From assembly GCA_902556425.1 (NCBI GenBank), contig CACDWG010000003.1, positions 95,780-159,779 on the forward strand: DNA of 64,000 nt. The letters are read 5' to 3'. The translations under genes were made by a program, and so were the position numbers. Source of the DNA: UBA4421 sp002704225 (GTDB lineage: Bacteria; Pseudomonadota; Gammaproteobacteria; Pseudomonadales; Azotimanducaceae). Positions 7,238-14,441 of this stretch are shown piece by piece. Within the stretch, counting starts at the first letter, position 1. Each line of letters opens with the position of its first letter. The notes beneath the pieces were generated by a model. The model saw nothing but the letters and a program-made list of their open reading frames with translations. It had not been told where the DNA came from and made no database searches.

Positions 7238-8452
7238 ATGCCTAGACTGAACCTATTTTTGAATGCTGATGTTGCCCTAGATACTGATCAAATCCTTTTC
7301 AATCAGTCTCTATTGGCTCCTGAACCCAAGCTAGGCACCAAGGCGCAACGTAAAGCCCTCCACTGCATCTTAAGCAATGTTGGCAGATACAGATCCCAGC
7401 CCTTGCTGTACAGCATTAGGAACCAGGCCAATCCTCCTGAGCAATACAACCCTCACGGATATGGTCACAAGCCGTTGGTTGCCGTCATCAAACAGCTGAG
7501 AAATAACGGGATGTTAAGATTTGAAAGCGGCACACCTTGGTACGCCAAAACAGAACAAGGTGATTTCAAGGAACCCAAGCTCTCAGCATTTGTACCAAAT
7601 GAGAAACTCATAAAGCTTTGCGCGAAGCTGGGGTACGCAGAGGCATCTCATAAAGGAGCTACAGAACACTTTATAGAACTTCGTAGCCTGACCAATAAGC
7701 TGCTGCCTTTTGAACCATCACCCTACTCCAGACACATTGAGCAACTGATGTCAGCGTACTGTGCCTATCTGAACCTTCAAGACATAAAGATTGATGGGGA
7801 GGATCTTGGGCACATTCACCTCATCAGAAAGTACAAAGATTGGGATAGTTCTGGACGGCTCATTTATGGCGGAAGAACCCATCACCCATTCATGTCTTTA
7901 CCTAAGGCCAAACGAAAGAAAATCACAATAAACGGTGAACCCGTAGTTGCTGTGGACTACCCAGCGAGTCAGGCCAATGTGCTCTACAAGCAAGTTACAG
8001 GGGAATTCCTTCACCCGGAGGATCCGTACAAGGTAGATGGACTGCACCGGGATACCGTCAAACATCTAATGCAGATGATGCTCAATAACGCCTCTAGAAG
8101 AGGAGCATCAATGGCTGCCAAAGCCAACCTAGCCTCACTCAAGAAAAGTGCCACTGAAGCATTTGAGTCAGATTCTCAAAAACATGGGGGTATAGCCGCC
8201 ATGATGAAGCTCATTGAGGAGCGCAACGCTCCAATTGCTAAATGCTTCTACTAAGGGAAAGCTCAAGGGCAGTACTACGCGTGGCTGGAGTCTAACTTGG
8301 TGTTTGAGGTAGCTAAGCATCTAACTGATCAAGGAGTCCCCTCACTGACCGTACATGATGAATTCATTGTTCCTGAGAGCATGGAACGTGCTGTACTGGA
8401 GTGCAGATATTCCGTGCCATTCAGCACTGCGCCGTACACTACGAGCGATTAA
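7238..8452 (+). pseudogene. Family-A DNA-polymerase-like protein interrupted by an in-frame TAA
   Basis: The first frame gives 338 residues and stops at 8252-8254, but the same frame continues without frameshift to a second stop at 8450-8452. Three polymerase-A-like motifs appear in order: motif A VVAVDYPASQANVLY (Asp240), motif B RDTVKHLMQMMLNN (Arg271, Lys275), and motif C LTVHDEFIVP (about 370-379), which lies after the stop. The spacing matches the palm of Pol I-type polymerases, but the protein is far shorter and lacks recognisable exonuclease domains. Related short proteins occur on plasmids and islands, to my knowledge without a settled function. Replication of the excised element is a reasonable guess. 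The stop may be an inactivating mutation, readthrough or a base error. Confidence 0.65.
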
Positions 8453-8678
8453 CGTGATTCGCAATCAAGCTCAAAGTGGACAGCACTACTGCTAGAAACA
8501 ATACTGCCGATAGAATGGAACTAGACGGCTGACCAGCTTCACTAGCTCTATCTAAAACCATCAGTCCACCAAGACCAACGAACCCTGCGGTGGAGAAGGC
8601 TAAGAAATGCTTGCCTCTAATCCAGCCTAAGATCACAAGTCCTACTACTAAAAGTGCCCAGACCTTCCAAAATCCCAC
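8439..8678 (-). CDS. Small two- to three-helix membrane protein
   Basis: The protein has 79 residues and starts with GTG, with GAGGA six bases upstream. Hydrophobic segments lie at about residues 7-22 (ALLVVGLVILGWI), 27-42 and 56-74 (ILSAVLFLAVVLSTLSLIA). There are no known motifs. It overlaps the 3' end of the polymerase-like gene by 14 bases on the opposite strand. Function unknown; such small membrane proteins are common in islands. Confidence 0.5.
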   Translation of the reverse strand: MGFWKVWALLVVGLVILGWIRGKHFLAFSTAGFVGLGGLMVLDRASEAGQPSSSILSAVLFLAVVLSTLSLIANHVNRS

Positions 8679-8711
8679 TCATGATCCTCAGCTAAAGAAG
8701 GCGACTTCGTT

Positions 8712-8822
8712 TCAAGATTCACCATCCCCAGAAGCTTTCTTGGCCTTAAAAATCAGAGGCGGCAGGACAAGAAGAAGAGGAAGGAAGAAGAAGCCTGCTT
8801 TGCTACTGATTTTGAAAATCAT
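8712..8822 (-). CDS. Possible 36-residue membrane peptide
   Basis: The minus-strand frame reads MIFKISSKAG, a hydrophobic stretch (FFFLPLLLVLPPLIF), then a charged tail KAKKASGDGES. It ends 33 bases before the GTG of the 79-residue membrane protein, which would make a two-gene unit. No good ribosome site is visible, so it is tentative. Confidence 0.28.
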   Translation of the reverse strand: MIFKISSKAGFFFLPLLLVLPPLIFKAKKASGDGES

Positions 8823-8876
8823 GTAGCAGCAATACAGCACCAAAACGGTGATGAATAAGTTTCTAGCTAGGATCAT

Positions 8877-9056
8877 TCACGCGCTACGCCCGCAGCATTT
8901 CTTGAATTTTTTCCCGTTGCCACATGGGCAGGGATCATTCCGCCCCACCTTAGGAATAGCGCGCGTAAACGGGACTTGCGGGCCACAACAAGAAGGCTCA
9001 TTGCAGCAATCTTCCTCTTCAACATTAGGCGCAGAGTTGGCAGATTTCTGGTCCAT
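8877..9056 (-). CDS. Small SEC-C motif zinc-binding protein, 59 residues
   Basis: The minus-strand ATG at 9056 has GGAG upstream. The protein begins MDQKSANSAPNVEEE, has a Cys-rich middle (DCCNEPSCCG) and ends in a near-perfect SEC-C motif, NDPCPCGNGKKFKKCC. SEC-C motifs bind one zinc and are best known from the C-terminus of SecA, where they contact SecB and ribosomes; free-standing small versions are common and mostly uncharacterised. The SEC-C reading frame differs from a longer overlapping frame on the same strand, and the motif decides which is real. The extra CC pairs could form a second metal site. Confidence 0.75.
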   Translation of the reverse strand: MDQKSANSAPNVEEEDCCNEPSCCGPQVPFTRAIPKVGRNDPCPCGNGKKFKKCCGRSA

Positions 9057-9261
9057 TGGCTTCGCTCCAAAAACTTCTCCGCCACCCTACCAAAACACTC
9101 TCTCAGACGCACACAGAAGCCCGTAGAGTCGTTTTGAAGGCTGGGCAATAGGAAGGTAGAGGGTGAGATTTTAACGTCTCAGAATCTAAGTGCTGAGCTT
9201 AGAGGTTTTTAGGGTGTTTGTCAAGGTGGTTCTCTGTTCAGGTGTCTAATGATAAGAAGTC

Positions 9262-9333
9262 AAAACCCCAAACCCCCCAAGATGTCAGCGCATACCTATA
9301 TCTAGGTAGCTAGGGGGCACGGTCACCTGCCTC
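9262..9333 (+). repeat. Diverged partial copy of the P-arm repeat
   Basis: This stretch resembles 9955-10020 and the reverse complement of about 4425-4483, sharing blocks such as TATATCTAGG and GGTCACCTGCC. It lacks the GTCTACC pair and the core, so it is a decayed or truncated att arm. It lies within the 339-base gap before the gene at 9396; no other gene is seen there. Confidence 0.5.
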
Positions 9334-9395
9334 GCATTGTATTCGCCGCAGCCGCCGGTAATACTTGCAGCACAATTAAAAAAATCGGATTTCAC

Positions 9396-9881
9396 ATGAA
9401 ACTAGTAACGACCTTTCTCGCCCTATTGATCTCAACACATGCCTTTGCTGGCCACCATGAAGAGTCAGGCAGCAACGCCGCTAACGCTAAACTTTTCTTT
9501 ACTGCTTTCCTATCTGGAGACGCAGAGACGGCGAGAAATCTAGCGCACAAAGACTTTACGTTTGTGTTCAAGGGTAGAACCCAAATTTCGAATTTAGTGC
9601 AGGACAAAGAAGGTTTCTTCGGGAATTGGTCAAACAATGTAATTGCTAAGTTAGTTCCAGAGGGGTTTACAAAGTTCGATTTCGTCAAGTCCGTTTCTCA
9701 GGGTGACGATGTCGTTTGGTTGGCAGAGGGCGATGCACAGGGAGCCAATGGCCGCTACAACAATGAATACGTTTTTGTATTCAAATTTTCGGAAGGGAAG
9801 ATACTTTCAATTGCTGAATACAACAGCGACCTGCTCGTAGCTACAAGGCTCTACAAGCAAAAACTGGTTGCTGACGATTAA
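9396..9881 (+). CDS. Secreted NTF2/SnoaL-like protein, paralogue of the gene at 5470
   Basis: The protein has 161 residues with a signal peptide (MKLVTTFLALLISTHAFA, mature GHHEESG). The N-terminal half of the mature part (AKLFFTAFLSGDAETARNL, then FKGRTQISN) and the conserved end (GRYNNEYVFVFKFSEGK, then TRLYKQKLVADD) give the SnoaL/ketosteroid-isomerase-like shape. It aligns over its length with the protein at 5470-5955. A decayed P-arm repeat lies just upstream and the attP-like repeat just downstream. It is probably periplasmic and ligand-binding or enzymatic; no catalytic residues can be assigned with confidence. Confidence 0.78.
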   Translation: MKLVTTFLALLISTHAFAGHHEESGSNAANAKLFFTAFLSGDAETARNLAHKDFTFVFKGRTQISNLVQDKEGFFGNWSNNVIAKLVPEGFTKFDFVKSVSQGDDVVWLAEGDAQGANGRYNNEYVFVFKFSEGKILSIAEYNSDLLVATRLYKQKLVADD

Positions 9882-9954
9882 TAAAAATAGAGGACACTCA
9901 ATCCTGTTGACGTGCCGGCTCAACGCATTGTGCTGGCTGCGTCGCACACAACAC

Positions 9955-10214
9955 CCAAACCCCTAAAAATGTCTGCCCATGCCTGTATCTAGGCAGCTGA
10001 GGGTTATGGTCACCTGCCCCGGCGTAGACAAAACGGTAGACACTTTTGTGCCTTTGACAGGCTTCCAAAGCCCTGTAAAGCTAGTAAACACGTGGGCTAG
10101 GGCCTGTGAAGATTCCTAAAGTAGGCAATGATGTGGGCCCCGGGTACCACTTTCACCTTTAAAGCCTTCACAAGCTCCTGAAATTTCTCACGTTTTCATC
10201 AACGTGGACTCAGG
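9955..10214 (+). repeat. Internal attP-like site: both element ends joined, inverted
   Basis: The left part (to 10135) matches the P arm of the distal end. The core lies at 10136-10150. The right part to 10214 is a perfect 79-bp copy, in inverse orientation, of the tRNA-side end 12011-12089. It therefore has the structure expected of an excised circle's junction, not of either integrated end. Identity on the right stops just before the GTCTACC pair that flanks the recombinase start, so the P' arm is incomplete. It fills the 342-base gap between the genes at 9396 and 10224. Confidence 0.85.
10024..10041 (+). promoter_or_regulatory. Paired arm-type sites in the attP-like copy
   Basis: GTAGAC at 10024-10029 and GGTAGAC at 10035-10041 repeat with the same 12-base spacing as at 4390-4408. 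They lie about 95 bases before the core and are inferred to be recombinase arm-binding sites. Confidence 0.5.
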
Positions 10215-10223
10215 TAACTTATT

Positions 10224-10760
10224 ATGAAAATTCTATTAATTGGCTTTAGCTCGCTTTTGGCCTTCAGTGTATCCGCTTTCGCGGGACATCATGAAGAGGG
10301 GGAGAAGGGCGTTACAACTGCCATCGGCAGCTACATAACAGATAAGGGAAACGTTAACCCGATTTACGCGGGGGATACGTCTAGACAACAAATTTGGATT
10401 GACTACATAGACGCTCACAATGATAGAAATCTAGAAGTCATCGCTGAAATCAATACAGCTGACTGGGCAGGGTACCGCGAAGATGGCTCTCTGATTGACG
10501 GTAGCGATGCTCACATCGCGTTTTTGGACGATTGGTTCAAATCAGCACAGAATCCTAAATGGGTGGTGCGGTGGATGATCGCCAATGGCGCTAAGAATGA
10601 TGATGGAGTAATGGAAAATTGGCTTACCACCGGGAATGACTTCACCTTTGTGGATGAAAACGGGCAGGAAGTTACACAACATCATGTGCATGACGTCCAA
10701 TTTATCGGCAGGAAAATCAAGTTGATCAACGTGTACTCCCGGCCCGCGCCAGCAGAATAG
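10224..10760 (+). CDS. Secreted NTF2-like protein (AGHHE type), 178 residues
   Basis: The start is 9 bases after the attP-like repeat, with AGGT as a weak ribosome site. The signal peptide is MKILLIGFSSLLAFSVSAFA, mature GHHEEGEKG. The mature part has the layout of a SnoaL/NTF2 protein: IWIDYIDAHNDRNLEVI as the first helix pair, then a VVRWMIANG strand, and HHVHDVQFIGRKIKLINVY as the last strands. Several His residues near the end (QHHVHD) could bind a metal or form the active site. It converges on the recombinase gene, whose stop lies 93 bases away. Function unknown. Confidence 0.75.
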   Translation: MKILLIGFSSLLAFSVSAFAGHHEEGEKGVTTAIGSYITDKGNVNPIYAGDTSRQQIWIDYIDAHNDRNLEVIAEINTADWAGYREDGSLIDGSDAHIAFLDDWFKSAQNPKWVVRWMIANGAKNDDGVMENWLTTGNDFTFVDENGQEVTQHHVHDVQFIGRKIKLINVYSRPAPAE

Positions 10761-10853
10761 GATCTGTCGTATCAAGGGTTGATTCACGAGCTAGATTTTT
10801 GTGATGCCGATTGCAGAGATCTAGCGTCTTGAGCGTCCCTCCAGTTTCAACCC

Positions 10854-11999
10854 TTACGCTAGTTTGCTGATCCAATTTGTAAGATTTTCTAACGCGTAAC
10901 CGTTCCCATAAGACTGCCCAACGGTCTTCAAGCTCCAACCACCCAACTGATCAATAAGTTCAGTAGGAGCCTCAGCTGCTCTTAGTCTGTCTCTGAAGCT
11001 GTGCCTTAGTCCGTGGATGACCGTGTCCTCTCCAGCAATAGATTTAACCCACTTGTTGATGGAAGCACTTGCTGAGTTGCTGTTGCATCGTTGTTTGTTC
11101 GTATAACGAGGAAAACAAAAGTCACTGTCATTCTGTTCAGAAAGCCGCTGCGCCGCCCATAACGATGCTCCAACAAGAGGAATGACTCTTTGACTTGCTT
11201 TTGTTTTCAACGATCTGTGCGGGTAGGGCGTAACAACAACATGCGGATGAGGACTATCAAGGATAAGGTCTTTCATCATCAATCCAGCTGCCTCCGCCAG
11301 TCTCATTCCGGTATCGCTGATCAGAGCTACTAACCACCTGACATCATCATCTTTTTCATAACATTGCCTCTGCAGAGTTCTGATTTGATCAAGGCTCAAG
11401 GGTTGTCGTTTTTGCTTATCTGTCTCCGGAGCAAGATAGACACCGCTAAAAGCATTCCTGCAATCCAATCCAAGTTCATTGATTGTGAAACTCACCATTG
11501 CTTTGATGCTGGTGAAGTTGCGTTGAATTGAACCTGTGCTTAGCCCTCTGTTGCGCAACCAATCCCTGAAAGAGGCTGCGTCCGCACTTGAGTACTGATC
11601 AAGGGATCTGCACCCAATGCTTTGAACCAAATAATCAACAGAACGCTTGCTGTGAGTGAAGAAGGTTTTCTTTTTGTTTTCACCCTTAACACGGTGGTAA
11701 AGCTCCAGCGCATCAACAATTGTTGGAAGAACAGATTCTGGATTTTGACTAGGCGCGTGACGCAATAAGTGCGCTGCGGGAATCTCAATTTCCTTGAGGC
11801 GTAAGCTCAGCCAATAGTCATCCAGGCGTGATAACAGTTTCTGTGAGGCGTAACGAGCTTGTGCCTGAGACTTGGTCTTGAGGCTCTGAACAATCCTTGG
11901 TTTCAGATAATGATGTCGTAAATCAGTAGGAACTGACTTGGAGAAATAGAACACACCACGCTTTGTGTAGGTGTATTGGGGAGGAGAAATGTCTACCAC
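10854..11999 (-). CDS. Tyrosine recombinase (integrase) of the island
   Basis: The protein has 381 residues. The N-terminal YTKRGVFYFSKSVP resembles the DUF6538-type domain of tRNA-targeting integrases. A core-binding domain follows at about 90-190. The catalytic domain has Arg233 (DTGMRLAEA), a Lys in the LKTKASQR hairpin (about 265-267), HGLRHSF with His329, Arg332 and His333, Trp355 in GGWS replacing the second His, and Tyr364 or Tyr368 as nucleophile. It starts with GTG inside the pair of GTCTACC repeats, so binding there could repress the gene. Its 5' end lies 77 bases from the tRNA 3' end. It catalyses integration into, and excision from, tRNA-Leu. Confidence 0.9.
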   Translation of the reverse strand: MVDISPPQYTYTKRGVFYFSKSVPTDLRHHYLKPRIVQSLKTKSQAQARYASQKLLSRLDDYWLSLRLKEIEIPAAHLLRHAPSQNPESVLPTIVDALELYHRVKGENKKKTFFTHSKRSVDYLVQSIGCRSLDQYSSADAASFRDWLRNRGLSTGSIQRNFTSIKAMVSFTINELGLDCRNAFSGVYLAPETDKQKRQPLSLDQIRTLQRQCYEKDDDVRWLVALISDTGMRLAEAAGLMMKDLILDSPHPHVVVTPYPHRSLKTKASQRVIPLVGASLWAAQRLSEQNDSDFCFPRYTNKQRCNSNSASASINKWVKSIAGEDTVIHGLRHSFRDRLRAAEAPTELIDQLGGWSLKTVGQSYGNGYALENLTNWISKLA

Positions 12000-12009
12000 T
12001 TTGTCTACC
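11991..12009 (-). promoter_or_regulatory. Paired arm-type sites overlapping the integrase start
   Basis: GTCTACC at 11991-11997 and 12003-12009, with starts 12 bases apart. The first overlaps the GTG start codon at 11999. This suggests arm sites of the P' side that could also give autoregulation. They are missing from the internal attP-like copy. Confidence 0.5.
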
Positions 12010-12010
12010 G

Positions 12011-12089
12011 CCTGAGTCCACGTTGATGAAAACGTGAGAAATTTCAGGAGCTTGTGAAGGCTTTAAAGGTGAAAGTGGTACCCGGGGCC
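12011..12089 (-). repeat. tRNA-side island end (attL), 79-bp copy
   Basis: This includes the last 14 nt of tRNA-Leu and 65 bases of adjacent island DNA, and is identical in inverse orientation to 10136-10214. The 15-bp core lies at 12075-12089. Confidence 0.85.
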
Positions 12090-12162
12090 GGACTCGAACC
12101 GGCACAGTGTTTCCACCGGGGGATTTTGAATCCCCTGCGTCTACCAATTTCGCCACCCGGGC
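12076..12162 (-). tRNA. tRNA-Leu(CAA)
   Basis: The minus strand gives an 87-nt type II tRNA with encoded CCA. The acceptor GCCCGGG pairs with CCCGGGT (one G-U pair at the end). The D arm contains GGTAGACGC, the anticodon stem is GGGGA/TCCCC with loop TTCAAAA giving anticodon CAA, the variable arm is long, and the T loop is GGTTCGAGTCC. The last 14 nt are duplicated at the far end of the island, so the gene was restored by integration. Confidence 0.95.
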
Positions 12163-12198
12163 AGGTACAAAAAACTTGGTTTCTTTTGAGGATCGCGA

Positions 12199-12227
12199 TT
12201 CTGCCCAAGGACCAGAGCAGATACAAT
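12199..12227 (+). promoter_or_regulatory. Probable sigma-70 promoter of queA
   Basis: TTCTGC and TACAAT are separated by 17 bases. Transcription would begin near 12234, which favours the TTG at 12257 over the TTG at 12239 as the queA start. Confidence 0.4.
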
Positions 12228-12256
12228 AGGTTTCGTCCTTGTGGTCAGTAAAGCCA

Positions 12257-13318
12257 TTGCAACTCTCCGATTTCGACTATCACCTTCCCGAGCATTTGAT
12301 CGCTCAACGGCCGCTGCCTGAGCGCACGAGATCCCGTCTTCTGCAATTGAATCAGCAGCGACTGACTCATGGCTCCTTTGACGATTTGGCGAAACAAGTG
12401 CGGGCGGGCGATCTGCTGATTTTAAACGACACTCGGGTCGTGAAAGCCCGTTTACAGGCCGTAAAAGATTCGGGTGGTGCGGCGGAAATCCTGCTGGAGC
12501 GCGTTTTGCTGCCCAGCGACGGGCATGTGAGCGCCTCAAGTTCAGAAGCCTTATGCCAAGTACGGGTGAGCAAGCCGCTCAAGGCCGGTCGATTTCTGGT
12601 GGTGGATGGTGCTCAGATTGACTGCGTGGGCCGCCAAGGCGAGTTTTATCACCTTCGCTTCCCAGAACCTGTCTTTGATTTTTTGCAGCGTTACGGTGAG
12701 TTGCCCTTGCCGCCCTACATTCAACGTGACGGTGAATTTGAGCCTGACGACCATGAGTTTGATGAAGAGCGCTACCAGACGGTGTTTGCGCGCAATCTTG
12801 GCGCCGTAGCTGCGCCGACAGCGGGCCTGCACTTTTCTGAGGCGTTTCTGGAAGAATTGCAGACGCAAGGGGTCGAGATAGGGCATGTCACCTTGCACGT
12901 AGGGGCAGGGACGTTTCAGCCGGTTCGCCGGGAGGATCTGTCAACTCATGTGATGCACGAAGAGCATTACGAGATTCAACCCGGTGTTGTGGCACAAATT
13001 CAAAAAATCCGCGCCGCTGGTGGGCGAGTGATTGCCGTTGGTACTACGGTTATTCGCACCCTAGAGGCCGCTGCAGCTGATGGAGACTTAACCGCAGGTA
13101 CCGGATCGACCCGTTTGTTTATTACGCCTGGCTATTCGTTTCAGGTGGTTGACGCACTGGTAACAAACTTTCATTTGCCCAAGTCGACTCTGATGATGTT
13201 GGTCTGTGCCTTCGGTGGTTTTGAGCCGGTAATGCGGGCCTATGCGGAGGCAGTGAAGGAAGGTTACCGATTTTTCAGTTATGGCGACGCCATGTTTATC
13301 GAGAGAGTACATGTTTGA
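12257..13318 (+). CDS. queA: S-adenosylmethionine:tRNA ribosyltransferase-isomerase
   Basis: QueA transfers and isomerises the ribosyl group of SAM onto 7-aminomethyl-7-deazaguanine in tRNA, giving epoxyqueuosine. The N-terminus, read QLSDFDYHLPEHLIAQRPLP, aligns with known QueA beginnings when translation starts at the TTG at 12257, giving 353 residues against 356 in E. coli. Family segments such as LILNDTRVVKARL and PTAGLHFSEAFL (about residue 185) are intact. It overlaps tgt by 8 bases and heads the queA-tgt-yajC-secDF unit. An upstream TTG at 12239 would add six residues with no support. Confidence 0.95.
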   Translation: MQLSDFDYHLPEHLIAQRPLPERTRSRLLQLNQQRLTHGSFDDLAKQVRAGDLLILNDTRVVKARLQAVKDSGGAAEILLERVLLPSDGHVSASSSEALCQVRVSKPLKAGRFLVVDGAQIDCVGRQGEFYHLRFPEPVFDFLQRYGELPLPPYIQRDGEFEPDDHEFDEERYQTVFARNLGAVAAPTAGLHFSEAFLEELQTQGVEIGHVTLHVGAGTFQPVRREDLSTHVMHEEHYEIQPGVVAQIQKIRAAGGRVIAVGTTVIRTLEAAAADGDLTAGTGSTRLFITPGYSFQVVDALVTNFHLPKSTLMMLVCAFGGFEPVMRAYAEAVKEGYRFFSYGDAMFIERVHV

Positions 13319-14441
13319 AGTATTGACCCAAGACGGAGCGGCGCGGCGCGGGGAACTGACGCTGCCACACGGCAAAGTGCAAACCCCGGTTTTTCAGGCC
13401 GTTGGCACCTACGGCACGGTGAAAGCCATGACCCCCAAGGACTTGCGCGACGTTGGTACGCAAATGCTGCTGGGCAATACGTTTCACCTCATGCTCCGGC
13501 CCGGTGACGAGCGCATTCGCGATTTGGGTGGGTTGCACGAGTTTATGCACTGGGATGGACCGATTCTGACAGACAGTGGTGGTTTTCAGGTGTTCAGTCT
13601 GGGTGACCTGCGCAAGATGACCGAGCACAGCGTGGTGTTTCGTTCTCCGGTGAACGGAGATCGCGTCGAGCTGACGCCGGAATCGTCGATCCAGGTTCAG
13701 GGGAATTTGGGATCCGACGTGGTCATGGTCCTGGATGAATGCACCGCACATCCCGCGACCCATGACGAGGCGAAGGCGTCTATGGAACTGTCGATGCGCT
13801 GGGCGGCGCGATGCAAAACCACATTTGAAAAAGAACGCGACCGCAGTCTGAATCCGGGCTCCAGACTGTTTGGCATTGTTCAGGGCGGTATGTTCGAAAA
13901 TTTGCGCAGCGACAGTTTACGTGGTTTGCAGAATATCGAATTCGACGGATACGCCATTGGTGGCCTTTCCGTGGGTGAGAGTAAGGAAGATATGAAGCGC
14001 GTGCTGACCCATATCACCCCTGAAATGCCGGAAAACAAACCTCGCTATCTGATGGGAGTGGGTACGCCTCAAGATTTAGTGTTGGCGGTGAGTCGCGGAG
14101 TGGATATGTTCGACTGCGTGATGCCGACTCGCAATGGACGTAATGGGTATCTGTTTACGTCCACGGGCGTCATAAAAATCCGCAACGCCCAGCACAAAGA
14201 TTCAGATATCCCTCTAGACGAACACTGCAGCTGCTATACCTGCCAGAATTTTTCCAGGGCCTACCTGCATCATTTGGACCGTTGCGGCGAGATGCTTGGG
14301 GCCATGTTGATGACCCACCATAATTTGCATTTTTACCATAATTTGATGGCTCAATTGCGCGGTTCTATCGAAACCGGTACATTTCGCAGCCTCGCTACAT
14401 CCCTGCAAAACCAATGGAATTGTGAACATGAACTTGTTTGA
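13311..14441 (+). CDS. tgt: tRNA-guanine transglycosylase
   Basis: Tgt exchanges guanine-34 for preQ1 in tRNAs with GUN anticodons, the step before QueA. The ATG at 13311 has GAGAGAG upstream and overlaps queA; it gives 376 residues, like E. coli (375). TDSGGFQVFS near residue 88 holds the first aspartate, DCVMPTRNGRNG near 268 the nucleophilic region, and the zinc site is CSCYTC with a following His near 333. A longer frame from 13281 would lie inside queA and is not needed. It is translationally coupled to queA and followed by yajC with a 14-base overlap. Confidence 0.97.
   Translation: MFEVLTQDGAARRGELTLPHGKVQTPVFQAVGTYGTVKAMTPKDLRDVGTQMLLGNTFHLMLRPGDERIRDLGGLHEFMHWDGPILTDSGGFQVFSLGDLRKMTEHSVVFRSPVNGDRVELTPESSIQVQGNLGSDVVMVLDECTAHPATHDEAKASMELSMRWAARCKTTFEKERDRSLNPGSRLFGIVQGGMFENLRSDSLRGLQNIEFDGYAIGGLSVGESKEDMKRVLTHITPEMPENKPRYLMGVGTPQDLVLAVSRGVDMFDCVMPTRNGRNGYLFTSTGVIKIRNAQHKDSDIPLDEHCSCYTCQNFSRAYLHHLDRCGEMLGAMLMTHHNLHFYHNLMAQLRGSIETGTFRSLATSLQNQWNCEHELV

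Larger units (their letters stand above)
4281..12089 (-). mobile_element. Integrative genomic island in tRNA-Leu(CAA), about 7.8 kb
   Basis: The element is bounded by directly repeated 15-bp cores reading GGCCCCGGGTACCAC on the minus strand, at 4281-4295 (distal end) and 12075-12089 (3' end of the tRNA-Leu gene). The recombinase gene lies immediately inside the tRNA end. The cargo is not phage-like: there are no capsid, portal or terminase genes. It holds several short secreted proteins, a broken polymerase-like gene, a small SEC-C protein and small membrane ORFs. The middle part (about 7080-8450) looks more AT-rich than the flanks. Boundaries are seen in the sequence; mobility is inferred from the recombinase and att arrangement. 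An extra attP-like copy in inverse orientation lies inside at 9955-10214. Confidence 0.85.

Noticed and set aside
8590..8826. 78-residue plus-strand frame rich in Lys and Arg
   Set aside because: It lies opposite the membrane protein frames and reads the complement of their hydrophobic codons.
8873..9148. 91-residue minus-strand frame
   Set aside because: The overlapping frame at 8877-9056 contains a clear SEC-C motif and a good start, so this longer frame is the shadow.
4281..12089. Prophage or integron interpretation of the island
   Set aside because: No structural phage genes are present, and the repeats are tRNA-derived att arms, not attC sites with R and L boxes; the recombinase resembles island integrases rather than IntI.
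11923..12226. Minus-strand frames across the tRNA-Leu gene
   Set aside because: They are translations of the tRNA itself and its flank.
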